Source of the DNA: Halocaridina rubra
Lineage: Eukaryota; Arthropoda; Malacostraca; Decapoda; Atyidae
Reading direction: 5' to 3'
DNA: 64,000 nucleotides
Assembly: GCA_037179515.1 (NCBI GenBank)
Contig: JAXCGZ010013612.1
Span: 1 to 64,000, forward strand
In this document: piece by piece, positions 31,206 to 43,873 of the stretch
Layout: each line of letters begins with the position of its first letter
Numbering within the stretch: the stretch's first letter is position 1
The notes under the pieces: generated by a model
Database searches by the model: none
Seen by the model: the letters and a program-made list of their open reading frames with translations, nothing else
Told to the model about the DNA's origin: nothing
Position numbers and translations under genes: made by a program

Positions 31206-33996
31206 CATTTATTTCCCAACCCACGCATAATAAAACAGTAAGAAATAGCAAACAAAAACTAACATTTGAACATGTAACTCTGCACCATAGAAAGTACGAT
31301 ACCGGTATCAGCGCTTCGGAAAAGGCAAAGGGTCGCACCTACGTGAGCTAGCATATATTAAAATTTCCAGTAGTTTCATGATTTTATTGATAAAAAAAAA
31401 CGTATTTCCTAGCCTAAGAATAATAAAACAGTAAAAAATAGTAAAAAACATAAATACTAACAGTATTGCACCATGTAAAATACGACACCGGTATCAGCGT
31501 TTCGGAAAACGAAAAGGGTCGCACCTACGTGAGATAGTTCATGGAATGCTGTTGGCTGAAGGTCGGGTAACAACGAATAACAGAATTGTTTTTCTGTATG
31601 TTCTGTATCATGGGGTCTGATTGGCTTTTTCATTGAGGTTTGCTTCTTCCACCATCTTCCATTGTCTCGCCTCACTCGTTCAGTCTAACTTACGTGTGCG
31701 CCATTCACGCTGTGCTTATTAATACGTTTTGCTTGTGATTTTATTTACTCGTGTATTTTAACCTCTGCAATGCCTTCTAAGCATCCTTCATCTTCTAAGG
31801 CTTCTGGTAGTCAGCCTAAGCGGCAAAGGAGGATGTTAACCATAACAGATAAGGTGAAACTCTTAGATATGCTGAAAGAAGGAAAAAGGTTTACGGATGT
31901 CGGCCACTATTTTGGCCTCAATGAATCTACTGTTCGCTACATCAAAAAGGACGAGGCAAATATCAGGAAAACAGCGACTACTTCTTTTAATAAATCAGCT
32001 AACAGGGTCGTAACATTCCGCAATAAGATAATAGTGCGGATGGAAGCTGCTTTGGCCCTGGGGATTGCTGATTGCAGAAAGAAAAACATCAGCTTAGACA
32101 GCAATATCATATAAACAAAGGCGAAGAAGTTGTACGAGACATTCGCTACAAACGAACCCATCGACGACATTGGTGACAGGGGAGAGGAGGAGGGGAGAGA
32201 AGATATCGACGACCCAAAACCAGGACCCTCCTGCGATTCTCTACCGAGGATACAATCGTTCTTGGCAAGCAAGGGATGGTTCGCCAAATTTCAAAAACGC
32301 AATGGCCTAAAAAGCGTTTCGGTTTATGGAGAAGCTGCCTCTGCAGATACAGCTGCCGCAGAAGATTACGTGAACAACGACTTCAAGAAAATTATCGCCA
32401 AAGGGGAATATGCTCCTGAGCAAGTCTTCAACATGGATGAGACTGGGTTATTTAGGAAGAGAATGCCATCTCGCAATTTTCTCTTCAAGAAAGAAGGTAA
32501 AGCTCCAGGATTTAAATCGCACAAAGATCGCGTTACCCTCATCATGTGCGGGAATGCTGTGGGCTTCATGTTAAAGCCCGGGCTTATCTACAAGTCAAAG
32601 AACCCTAGGGCTTTGAAGAATAAAAACAAGAATCTACTGCCAGTGTATTGGATGCATAACCCTAAGGCCTGGATCACGAAAAGCCTCACATCGGACTGGT
32701 TTCACCAATGCTTTATCCCTCAGGTCAAAATTTATCTTGCGGAAAAAGGCCTCCAATTTAAAGTCCTTATTTAGATGGATAATGCTGGTGGCCACGCAAC
32801 TAATCTCGAATATGACGGTGTTCAAGTAGAGTTCCTGCCACATATACGACGTCACTGATTCAGCCTATGGATCAAGGCGTTATTCGTGCGTTCAAGGCCC
32901 TCTACACACGAAATGCCCAGGCGAACCTGGTTGAATCCATGGATTTGGACAAAGAATTCTCAATGAAGACGTACTGGTGTAATTACACGATTACCACATG
33001 CCTTCAAAATATTCAGAATGCAATCAAAGACATGAAGCTGGCCACAATCAATGCCAGCTGGAAGAAATTGTGGCCCGAAGTCGTCCACGACTACAAGGGA
33101 TATGCTCCTGATGAAGTCCATAACTCGGCAGTTGCGAAAGCTGTGAAGTTGGCTGTATTGCTAGGAGGAGAAGGCTTTAAAGATATGACTCCCGAAGATG
33201 TGAATGAACTGATTGACTGCCACTCGCAGCCTTTGACTGATGAGGGCTTGGAAGAAATGACAAAATCAGCGAGCGAAGAAGAGGAAGAAGAACTTGAGGA
33301 AATGCACGAAGAAATTGAAGAACCTGGCCTTACACTCGAACGTTTGGCAGCCATGTATGAATATGTGAAAGTAGTCTAACAACTCTCGCAGGTACATGAC
33401 GATAATATAGTTCGTTCGGTGACCTTCTGTAATCTTCTCGACGATGCCATGATTCCTTACCAGACCATCTTCCAACAAAAGAAGAAACAGCGACAGCAAC
33501 TCCCCATTACCATGTTCTTCTCCCCCAAAAAGCAGCTGTAAATTTGTTATTGGCTGCGGAATAATTTCGTCTTTGAGTCTACAATCATCATTACCACCTC
33601 ATTCACGGTAAGTTTATCTATCACGTACATATAAATTTACGTTGCATGCAGTTATTTATAAAGTAAAGGGTGGATTTTTAACAGTGCAGGGAGGGTTTAT
33701 ACAGTAAACGTAAAAATAATTGTAAAATAACTATGTACATGAGTATGTCATGTCATTACCACCTCATTCACAGTAAGTTTATCTATCACTTTCATATAAA
33801 TTTACGCTTGCATGCCGTTATTTATGAAGTAAAGGGTGGTTTGTTAACAGTACAGGGAGGGTTTATACAGTTTATACATTGTAAACGTAAAAATAAATTA
33901 AAATATCTAGGTACATATAGGGTAATCCTACTTCGCGAAAATTCCTCTATCACGCCGGGTTCCGGAACCGAACCTTCACGATGAACGAAGCAACAC

Positions 33997-33998
<2 letters not shown>
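31206..33998 (+). mobile_element. Tig1 element, copy 1 (left end truncated)
   Basis: It joins the broken arm repeat at 31205 and corresponds to position 51157 onward of copy 2, so about 180 bp of the left end is missing. The right end is degenerate: caacactgtg instead of ggatcactgta. The 3' region holds a direct repeat (33590-33720 and 33755-33890) also present in copy 2. Confidence 0.8.
31770..33540 (+). pseudogene. Tigger (TIGD1-like) transposase, copy 1
   Basis: From ATG at 31770: the CENP-B-type helix-turn-helix (LTITDKVKLLDMLKEGKRF, GLNESTVRYIKKDE), a second DNA-binding region ending KGWFAKFQKRNG, then the DDE domain with FNMDETGLF (first Asp), MDNAGGHA (second) and QPMDQGVI (third, in another frame). 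An acidic C-terminal region follows (ASEEEEEELEE). Defects: TAA at 32112, TAG at 32772, a one-base-type frame loss at about 32838-32848, and TAA at 33377. The family normally cuts and pastes at TA. Not functional. Confidence 0.9.

Positions 33999-34002
<4 letters not shown>

Positions 34003-34088
<86 letters not shown>
34003..34088. repeat. (AT)n microsatellite
   Basis: AT tract between Tig1 copy 1 and the inverted tRNA-like pair. Confidence 0.98.
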
Positions 34089-34092
<4 letters not shown>

Positions 34093-34136
34093 CAAGCAAG
34101 CACATTACATATGTGAAAACATGAATCATATTTTTT

Positions 34137-34210
34137 ACCTCGCCCGGGACTCGGACCTAGGACTTATAATTGCTAAGTCAAGGCGCTACCAAGTACACAC
34201 CACAGAAGGT
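34137..34210 (-). repeat. tRNA-like unit
   Basis: Degenerate head: B-box altered (tcggacctagg), two extra bases near the A-box. Confidence 0.55.
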
Positions 34211-34631
34211 ATAAAAGGAATCCAACCTTATAGCTTATAGCTGCTATACTTACGGATGAACGCACCCTCTCTGAATGCCACTATGTTCATATTGCAGATT
34301 CCCCAACCTCACTCGTGGCTTCGTTTTAGCATTTAATTCAATTCCCAATCTCATTTGGGTCATACAATAACCCAGCAAGCACATTACATATGTGAAAACA
34401 TGAATCATATATTTTACTTAGACCGGGATAAAAAATATGATTCATGTTTTCACATATGTAATGTGCTTGCTTGGTTATTGTATGACCCAAATGAGATTGG
34501 GAATTGAATTCAATGCTAAAATGAAGCTACGAGTGAGGTTGGGGAATCTGTAATATGAACATAGTGGCATTGCGATAGTGCGTTCATCCGTAAGTATAGC
34601 AGATATAAGCTGTAAGGTTAGATTCCTTTTA

Positions 34632-34705
34632 ACCTTCTGTGGTGTGTAGTTGGTAGCGCCTTGACTTAGTAATTATAAGTCCTAGGTTCGAGTCCCGGTC
34701 GGGGT
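34632..34705 (+). repeat. tRNA-like unit
   Basis: Perfect B-box GGTTCGAGTCC; the A-box region has a GT insertion (tggtgtgtagttgg). Confidence 0.6.
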
Positions 34706-34713
34706 AAAAATTA

Positions 34714-34801
<88 letters not shown>
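34714..34801. repeat. (AT)n microsatellite
   Basis: AT tract ending at the left end of the large inverted-end element. Confidence 0.98.
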
Positions 34802-34805
<4 letters not shown>

Positions 34806-35354
34806 CTCGAATTTATGCGAGGATAGGTACTGAAAATGACCGTTTAAAGCAAAATTTGTGTAATTTAAAGTTTATTTTCATAAATAATAATGTTAATAGA
34901 CAAAGATATGTTCCAAAATCATGTATAAACACACTATACCAAAGAAAAAAGTAAAGTAAATTACATTTCACAAGTACATAACCAAGCTGAAATATGAATG
35001 TAAGCTGAAAATAAATATTACAGTATTAAAGATATACAGACAAAAAAAAAAAAAAAAAAATTATCTCACTCTATATACAGTGGACAACAGGTGTGTGGTG
35101 ACGGTGATAACAGTACTGTCATAACAGCTTTCTGACTGCATTATTCAGAGAAAAATGGACCTAATGACCACTAGCCAGAGTTTGTGCCTTTGTTTGCAGT
35201 GTAGTCGGTCAGTACCCTCAACAAAACAGAATTTTCACCCTAATTGGAGCGATTTTTCCACATAGGTCATTGTTGTACTAGTACAACAATGATTTATGAT
35301 TCTCTCTCTCTCTCTCTCTATTTATCTATCTATCTATACAAATAGTTTTTGTAT

Positions 35355-37265
35355 GCATGTGACACCGGGACAGGCAAAAACTGCCCTCATCAATAAAGGA
35401 CCGAGCACGAAAAACACCAAGACGAAGGAAAAGAGAAAGGTTAAGGACAAGGCAGAGATGAGGTAATGTTACATAAAGGAAAACGAGAGAAAGAAAAAAA
35501 GTCAAAGCACAGAGGACCTAGAGATATGGAGGATTAGGCCCTGAGATGACAACAGATGAGCACTTTGATGGATGATAGGTCATAAGAATTAGGATAGAGA
35601 GAAGGAGGTAGAGAGTTCCAGAGTCTGGAGGTAGATGGGAAGAAGCAGTTGCTGCACCGTCCAATCCGCTAGCTACAACTTTCCACACAGTACCTGTGAG
35701 ATGAAGACGCTTGGTGAGTGTTACGCGGCCTTAGCAGTGGGGGAGGGATGCAATTCGCCTACTCATCAAAGCGGCAATGGAAGTAGTAGCAACAGAAAAG
35801 AGGAAGGGAAGATATAGCGAAGAGAGAGAGAATCCAGATTAGAAGTAATAGAAGGATCATTAATGAGTCTGGTTGCCATAGATTCAAACCTATCAAGGAA
35901 ATAAATATAAGAAGCACCACAGACGTGCGAGCAGTATTCTAAGCAGGGACGGATAAGACCTTTATAGATTTTAAGTAGCTGTTAAGAGGAAAAGCAATGA
36001 CAAAAACGAAACAAAACCCCCATTTTTTGGATGAAGAATTAGAAATTTGGATTATGTGATTCCTCCAAGACAAGTTAGAGGCTATATCGATTCTTAATAT
36101 GTTGATAGAATTAAGAGGGTAAATTTCATTAGTTTTGAAGACTATAGGATTATCAGGAGGAGAAGATAAAGAGATACCCAGAAACTGTGTCTTGGAGGCA
36201 TTGAATTTGATTAAATTTTGAGTGCCCCACTCAGATACCCTCTGCAAATCGGAGTTGAGAGAAGAAGAGTGATACGAGACTGATTCCAAGTAGCAGGTGA
36301 AGTTTGTGAAGAAGAGGCAGAGGAAAAGTGAAGGGTAGAATCATCAGCAAAGGCACGAAGAAGAGAGGAAGATGGGGACTGTAGAAGATCATTGATGAAG
36401 AGAAGGAACAGAATAGGTGAGAGAACAGAGCCGTATGGAACACCACTGGTAACAGAGAAAGGGCTAGATGTCGCACCATCAACAACTACAGATATAAAAC
36501 AGTCAGAGAGAAAACTGGAAATCAGAGAAAAGAAAGGAAAGAGTACAGCCATAGGCAGGGAGTTAGGCCATCAGAGCCTTGTCCCAGACTCTGTCAAAAG
36601 CCTTAGAAATATCAAGAGCGACGACAAATGATTCCCCATAGCTCCTCAGAGAAGAAGATCATACATGAGTAAGATAAGACAGGAGGTCACCAGTGGATCT
36701 TGCCTTGAGGAATCCGTACTGGTGATCAGAGAAAAGTGAGTTAGATTTAAGGTATTTCAAGAAAAAACTTTAGCAATAGAGGAGGTTAGGGCAATAGGTC
36801 GATAGTTTGAAGAAATTAAAAGGTCACCCTTCTTAGGAACAGGTTGAACTAGAGTATGCTGCTAAGATGAAGGATAGAAACTGGTTCACAGAATGAGGCG
36901 AAAAAGACAGCAAAGCACGGGAGTAAGTTAATCTGCATACTCCTTAAGGAACCTTGCAGGCATACCATCAGAACCAGATGCCTTGTTCATCTTTAGCGAG
37001 AGAAGAATCTAAGGAACTTTGTGTGAAGAAAGGATAAGATAGGGCATAGGATTATAGAGAGACAAAGATTAAGGGACAAGTGTGCTGGAATCGTTTATAG
37101 AAGAGTTGGCAGTAAAATGAGAGCCAAAGAGAGTGGCTTTGTCAGTGGGAGAGCTAGTATAGAACATCAGAACGAATGAGAGGGGGAAAGCTTGAGCAGG
37201 CACGGTCAAACAAAGGCTTAGGGGAGGGGAAAAAGTTTTTATAGAAGAGGGGATGTACACTCCCA
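35355..37265 (-). pseudogene. I/Jockey-group LINE, copy 1 (RT to 3' end)
   Basis: On the minus strand: the 5' part (37080-36850) resembles copy 2 before the RT; SGVPYGSVLSPILFLLFINDL at about 36440-36390 and LLRAFADDSTLHFS at about 36330 are the RT blocks, with the FADD aspartates kept; FNASKTQFLGIS and LEYCS follow. The 3' end is gtgacaccgggacagg on the plus strand at 35361. A deletion of about 230 bp relative to copy 2 lies near 37190, and stops are frequent. Confidence 0.75.
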
Positions 37266-37267
37266 TT

Positions 37268-37670
<403 letters not shown>

Positions 37671-37680
37671 TCATAAATCA

Positions 37681-40096
37681 TTTTTTTTTTTTTACGACTG
37701 TGACACCGGGAAAGGCAGAAACTGCCCTCATCAATAAAGGCCCGGGAACGAGAAAATACCAAAATGAAGGAAAATAAAAAGGTTTAGGACAAGGCAGAGA
37801 TGATGCAATGTCACACAAAGGAAAACGACAGACAGAAAAAACAGTCAAAGTACAGAGGACCCAAAGATATGGAGGACTAGACTCTGAGATGACAATAGAT
37901 CTGCTTTTGAAGGATGAAAGGTCATAAGAATTAGGAAAGACAGAAGGAGGAAATGAGTTCCAGGGTCTGGAGGTATATGGGAAGAAGCAGTCGCTGCACC
38001 GACCAATCCACGAGCTATAAATCTCCACACAGTAAATGTGAGATGAGGCCGCTTGGCGAGTGTTACGTGGCCTCTGCAGTGGGGGAGGGATGCAACTCGC
38101 CAACTCATCAGAGCAGCGATGGAAGTAGTAACGATAGAAAAGCGAAAGAGAAAATACCTTACGGCGAAGAAAGAGAGAATCCAGTTTAGAAGTATGAGAA
38201 GGATCATTAATGAGTCTGACTGCCATAGATTCAACATATCAAGAGGATAAGTAAAGGAAGAAGCATCCCAGATGTATGAGCAGTATTCTAAGCAGGGACG
38301 AATAAGACCATTGAACATTTTAAATAACTGCAAAGAGGAAAAGTAATGACGAAAACGAAAGAAAACCCCGAATTTTTCTGATGAAGATTTAGAAATTTGG
38401 ATTATGTGATTTCGCAAAGACAAGTTAGAGGCTATTTGGATTCAAATATGTTGATTAAGTTAAGAGGGTAAATTTCATTAGTTTCGGAGACAAATAGGGT
38501 TATCAGGAGAAGAAAAAGAGAGATACCCAGAAACTATGTCTTGGAGGCATTGAATCTAACTAAATTTTGAGTGCCCAACTCAGATACTCTCTGCAAATTT
38601 AGAGTTAAGAGTATAAGAAAGAGTGATACGAGATTGATTACGAGTAGCAGATGAAGGTTGTGAAGAAAAGGCAGAAGAAAAGTGAAGGGTAGAATCATCA
38701 GCAAAGGCATGAAGAAGAGAAGACGATGGGGATTGTACAAGATCATTGATGAAGAGAAGGAACAGAGTTGGTGAAAGAACAGAGCCCTGTAGAACATCAC
38801 ATGTAACAAAGAAAGGTAGATGTCGCGCCATCAACAACTACAGATATAGAACGGTCAGTAAGAAAACTGGAAATCAGAGAACAGAAAGAAGGGGTAAAGC
38901 CATAGGCAGGGAGTTTGGCCATCAGAGCCTTGTGCCAGACTGTCAAAAGCCTTAGAAATATAAAGGGCGACGACAAACGATTCCCCATAGTTCCTCAGAG
39001 AAGATGACCATACATAAGTAAGATAGGACAGGAGATCACCAGTGGATCTTGCCTTGCAGGAGCCGTACTGGTGATCGGAGATAAGTGAGTTAGATTCAAG
39101 GCGTTTCAAGAAGTGAGAATTGAGCAAAGTTTCGAAAAATTTAGCAATAGAGGAGGTTAGGGCAATAGGTCGGTAGTTAGAAGAAATAGAGGAAATAGAG
39201 CGGTCACCCTTCTTAGGAACAGGTTGAACTAGAGCATGCTCCCAAGATGAAGGATAGATACCGGTTGACAGAATGAGGCAAAAAAGACGGCAAAGCACGG
39301 GAGCTAGTTCATCTGCAAATTCCTTAAGGAACTTTGCAGGGATACCATCGGGACCAGCTGCCTTGTTCGTCTTTAGCAAGCGAAGAACCTTATGAACTTT
39401 TTGTGAAGAAAGGATAAGGGAGGGCATAGGGTTAGAGAGGAATAAAGACTGAGGAACAGGTTCGCTGGAATCTTTTATAGAAGAGTTGGCAGAAAAATGA
39501 GAGCCACAGAGAGTGGGTCTGTCAGTGGGAGGGCAAGCTTCAGAACCATCAGAGAATGAGAGGTGGAAAGCTTGAGTTACGAAAGTTTTTGGGGACATTT
39601 TTGGCTAAGGACCAGAAGCATTTGTCAGTGGGAGAGGAGTTAAGGTCAACAACTTTCCTTCTTATAAAGGAAGCCTTAGACCTTTGAATCTGAGCAGTAC
39701 AGCGATTCCTAGCTATAATAAAAGCAGAGTGAGTTAAATCGGAAGGAGAGACTTGGTAAGATCGGTGAGCCTGATTTCTAGCCTGGATAGCCATGGAGCA
39801 GGCACGGTCAAACCAAGGCTTAGGGGGAAAGAAAGTTTTGTAGAAGAGAGGATGTACGCCTCCATTCCCGCGGTCATGATCTTGGCAACTTTTAGAGCTA
39901 CCTGATCAGGGTTGCGGGACCGAAAGCAGTAGCCAACCCATGGGAAGTCAAAGATAAAGTTACGTAAATTTTCATGTTGGGTACGCTCAAACTACCAAAG
40001 GCGACGCTGAGTAGGAGGAATTGGTGGCGGGGGAGCGAAAATGGAAGAGACTGAGATCATAGAGTGGTCAGATTTATTAAGAGGGGAAAACAGTGA
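37681..40096 (-). pseudogene. I/Jockey-group LINE, copy 2 (endonuclease end to 3' end)
   Basis: The 5' end lies in the endonuclease (NKSDHSMISVSSIFAP, about 40060-40010). Next are the linker ARNRCTAQIQRSKASFIRRK (about 39700), TNKAAGPDGIPAKFLKE, YPSSWEHALVQPVPKKGD, SSNYRPIALTSSIAKFFE and FVVALYISKAFDS (about 39000). FADDSTLHFSS stands at about 38690. A tail follows, with a poly(T) tract at 37681-37694 marking the poly(A) end. Several frameshifts. It appears to have inserted into the loop of the inverted-end element. Confidence 0.82.
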
Positions 40097-40563
40097 CTTA
40101 TGTGGAAAAATCACTCAACGGTGAAAATCCTATTTTGTTGAGGGTACTGACCGAGCACACTGCAAACAAAGGCAGAAGCTCTGGTTAGTGGTCATTAGGT
40201 CCATTTTTCTCTGAATAATCCAGTCAGAAAGTCGTTATGGCTTAGCACTGTGATCACCACCACCACACACCTGTTGTGCACCATATATAGAGTGAGATAA
40301 TTTACTTATTTTTTTGTTTGTCTGTATATCTTTAATACTGTACTTGTTTATTTTCAGCTTACATACATATTTCAGCTTGGTTATGTACTTGAAAAATGTA
40401 ATCTACTTAGCTTTTTTCTTTGGTAAGTGTGTTTATACACGCTTGTCGAAGGTATCTATGTCTAATAACATTATTCTTTATGGAAATAGACTCCTGAACT
40501 TACACGAAATTTGCTTTACACAGTCATTTTCAGAGCCTATCCTCGCATAAATTCAAGAGGTGA

Positions 40564-40567
<4 letters not shown>

Positions 40568-40638
<71 letters not shown>
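40568..40638. repeat. (AT)n microsatellite
   Basis: AT tract shared as border by the inverted-end element and Tig4 derivative B. Confidence 0.98.
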
Positions 40639-40642
<4 letters not shown>

Positions 40643-40987
40643 GTTCCTTTTTTCAGCATTTTTTAAACCTCAAAATTGCAATAACGCCCCAAAAGAATAA
40701 TAGTAAAAAATATAAGAAATTCGCGAATAACACCCATGCAAAAAAATTTACAAAAAATTTTAATTTTAGTAAAAAATCGACCGCCTCGGAGGCACTTTTC
40801 CGCCATCCTCCTCCTCTTCTTCCACTTAATGCGATCGGATATTATGAAGAAAATTTTAAAAAAGCATTAAGAACAAACAGCAAACATATTTTCGATATAA
40901 TATCGTCAGAGAAATAGCATGTGAGGGTGCATCAGCTGATACGGAAGTGTGACAAAACATATGCATCTTCGTCCTCACCGCCACCAT

Positions 40988-41189
40988 CAGTGTTGCCAGA
41001 ATAGATGAATGAGAGAAAAGATAAATATAAAAAATATACATGTAAGCTGGTAAGTTATTTCAAGTATCTTAAAGATGAAGTACATTTTTATTTAAATTAC
41101 AGTATGTACTACCATCTTGTAATTAATATACATCTTAAAATGTACCATACATATTAAAATATAAACATCTGCTTTATCTGGCAACCCTG
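40988..41189. mobile_element. hAT-type MITE, same site as 23253-23450
   Basis: 202 bp with ends CAGTGTTGCCAGA and (minus) CAGGGTTGCCAGA. Flanks are GCCACCAT (40980-40987) and CCCACCAT (41190-41197), 7 of 8 matching. The flank is the inverse of ATGGTGGC around the other copy. Confidence 0.8.
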
Positions 41190-41194
41190 CCCAC

Positions 41195-41850
41195 CATGCA
41201 CGTCCCAGTGTAAGCCTGTTGCCAATGTCAAAATAGAGTGCATTTATTTGTTTACTGTACAGTAAATCTGTATATCTTTTATACTGTACACTATTTGCAT
41301 GTTAATATACATAACTACAGGTCTTTCTGCTTTGCTATGTACTTATAAAATATATTTTACTTATCTTATATCTATGGTATAGTGTGTCTGGCCACCATAC
41401 ACGTCCCAGTGTAAGCCTGTTGCCAACGTCATAAAAGAGTGCATTAATTTGTTTACTGTGCAGTAAATCTGTATATCTTTTATACTGTACACTATTTGCA
41501 TGTTAATATAAATAACTACAGGTCTTTCTGCTTTGATATGTACTTATAAAATATGTTTTATTTATCTTATATCTTTGATATAGTGTGTCTGGCCACAATG
41601 CACGTCCCAGTGTAAGCCTGTTGCCAACGGCATAATAAAGTTCATTAATTTGTTTACTGCAGAGCAAATTTGTATAGCTTTTATACTGTACACTATTTGC
41701 ATGTTAACACAAATAGCTACAGGTCTTTCTGCTTTGTTATGTACTTATAAAATATGTTTTACTTATCTTATATCTTTGCTATAGTGTGTCTATGGACGGT
41801 TGCGGAACTTGTTAAGCCTTTATCATTGTTTCCTATGGAAAATGACTTGC
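41195..41850 (+). repeat. Tandem copies of the Tig4 3' region (x3)
   Basis: Units start at about 41195, 41395 and 41590 (gcacgtcccagtgtaagcc) and each runs through acaggtctttctgcttt and ttatcttatatct. The period is about 195 bp. The single-copy version is at 47530-47720. Confidence 0.85.
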
Positions 41851-42208
41851 TTTTTCACGTGATTTTCCATTAACCCGTGACTTCTGAAAACCTATCTCCG
41901 TCTTATTCTGAGAAATAGGTGTGTATATATACCTTGTTCTTATTTTATACATTTTTTATCCGCGAATTTGCAATAACGCCCCCAAAAAATAATAGTAAAA
42001 AAATTCGAATTTCGCAAATAACACCCGCCAAAAAAATTTTATTTTTGTTTTTTATTTTAGTAAATAAGACGGCAGACGCTTTTCCCGCCACGCTGCCATC
42101 AGTGTGCAGTTACCCAATATAATGAGTGGATATATTTAGTGCTCTGTGTTTGTGTTATGTTTATATTTTCAGTTCTTTTATATTTTAACGATTATATATT
42201 GTACTATC

Positions 42209-43380
42209 ATGGCCAGTAAAAGCCTAGGAAAAGACTGTGTAAGTGCTTCTACTCCCAAAAGAGCGAGAGAGGCAGTAATTCTTGGAATAAAACTGCAAGT
42301 GTTGGGCCGTTGTGAGTGTACGGTCGCCATTAAACCGGCGATGCATCTCAGTGATTGCTACGGTTTGTATTTTAAGTTCTTTTATATTTTAAAGATTATA
42401 TATTGTACATACTATCATGGCCAGTAAACGCCCAGGAAAAGACTGTATAAGTGCTTCTACTCCCAAAAGAGGCAGAAAGGCAATAATTCTTGAAATAAAA
42501 TTGCAAGTGTTGGGCCGTTATGAGTGGTGAGAATTAGGTCCCCATTAATCCGGCGATGCTTCTCAGTGAATGTTACGGTTTGTGTGTTCAGTTCTTTTAT
42601 ATTTTAAAGATTATATATTGTACTATCAAGGCTAGTAAATGCCCAGGAAAAAACTGTATAAGTGTTTCTACTCCCAAAAGAGGGAGAAAGGCAATAATTC
42701 TTGAAATAAAATTGCAAGTGTTGGGACGTCATGAGGGTGGTGAGAGTATGGTTGCCACTGAACAGGTGTTGCATTTCAGTGAATGTTATGGTTTGTGTTT
42801 TCAGTTCTTTTATATTTTAAAGATTATATATTTTACTATCATGGCCAGGAAAAGACTGTATAAGTGCTTCTACTCCCAAAAGAGATAGAAATGCAATAAT
42901 TCTTGAAATAAAATTGCAAGGGTTGAGCCGTCATGAGAGTGGTGAGAGTACAGGCAGCACTGAAACTGCGTTGCATTTCAGTGAATGTTACGGTTTGTGT
43001 TTTCAGTTCTTTTATATTTTAAAGATTATATATTGTACTATCATGGCCAGTAAATGCCCAGGAAAAGACTGTATAAGTGCTTCTACTCCCATAAGAGGCA
43101 GAAAGGCAATAATTCTTAAAATAAAATTGCAAGGGTTGAGCCGTCAAGAGAGTGGTGAGAGTACGGTCGCCACTGAACAGGCGTTGCATCTCAGTGAATG
43201 TATGTACAAACACACTATCCATGAAAATGAGGAAAAAATAAATAAAAGTGCAAAGGCTGGTTTTAGTTTAACTGCGGCTAAGTCTTCATATTCACGATCG
43301 GATATTATGGGGAAAATGGAAAAAATGGTAAGTTTTCATATTGTCGATTGGATATTCTGGAGAAAATAGGAAAAATGGTA
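42209..43380 (+). repeat. Tandem array of transposase N-terminal units
   Basis: ATGGCCAG-type starts at 42209, 42417, 42628 (changed to AAGGCTAG), 42841 and 43043; a sixth lies at 43874. The period is 202-213 bp. Each unit carries a PGKDCISASTP-like start, KAIILEIKLQVLGR and a short end; between units lies cagttcttttatattttaaa. The fifth unit extends through HENEEKINKSAKAGFSLTA and SYSRSDIMGKMEKM to a donor-like ATGGTAAGT at 43328. Confidence 0.85.
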
Positions 43381-43481
43381 AGTGTACGACACTTCTTCCA
43401 CGAGTACAAGCTTAGTTTATCCTAGATCTGGACAAAAATTTCCCTAAATCCATATTAAGTACCCTAAATGTAATGAAAGTA

Positions 43482-43516
<35 letters not shown>

Positions 43517-43553
43517 GATTATTATTATATACTCAACATAGATATCACTCATA

Positions 43554-43739
43554 TCAGGGCAGACGTAGACGAGGAAGACCTAAACTACGGTGGAAGGACC
43601 GACTGAAGGAGGATCTCAGAGAGAGACAGCTGGGGGAGGAGCAAGTGATGGACTGGAACCAATGGAGATGACTAGTGAAGAGATGCGACCCCATATGAAA
43701 ATGGGAACGCAAATAGAGGAAGAAGAAGAAGAAGAAGAA
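43554..43739 (+). mobile_element. RTE LINE 3' fragment with 13-bp target duplication
   Basis: It encodes GRRRRGRPKLRWKDRLKEDL and WNQWR, the RTE C-terminus, and ends in (GAA)n. It is flanked by perfect gatatcactcata at 43541-43553 and 43740-43752. Strongly 5'-truncated and in the same direction as the host element. Confidence 0.88.
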
Positions 43740-43873
43740 GATATCACTCATAATTCTCTGATAACCCTAAACTAGCATATTTTATCCACTGCGCATGGAT
43801 ATATTTATAAATGTTTTCAGTTCTTTTAAATTTTACAGATAACTGTATACCTGTATACCTGTACTACAATATT

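Larger units (their letters stand above)
34089..34713. repeat. Inverted pair of tRNA-like units
   Basis: One full minus unit (34089-34366) and a broken minus start (34367-34430) meet a full plus unit (34431-34713) at a sharp palindrome centre (catgaatcatatattttac against aaaaaatatgattcatg). AT tracts bound both sides. Confidence 0.8.
40638..41921 (+). mobile_element. Tig4 derivative B (non-autonomous)
   Basis: The left end is ACCTTGTTCC (as at 41931 and 54238); the right end is AATAGGTG. It contains the left leader, one satellite unit (40805-40980), a hAT MITE, then three tandem copies of the 3' region. No coding sequence. Confidence 0.75.
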
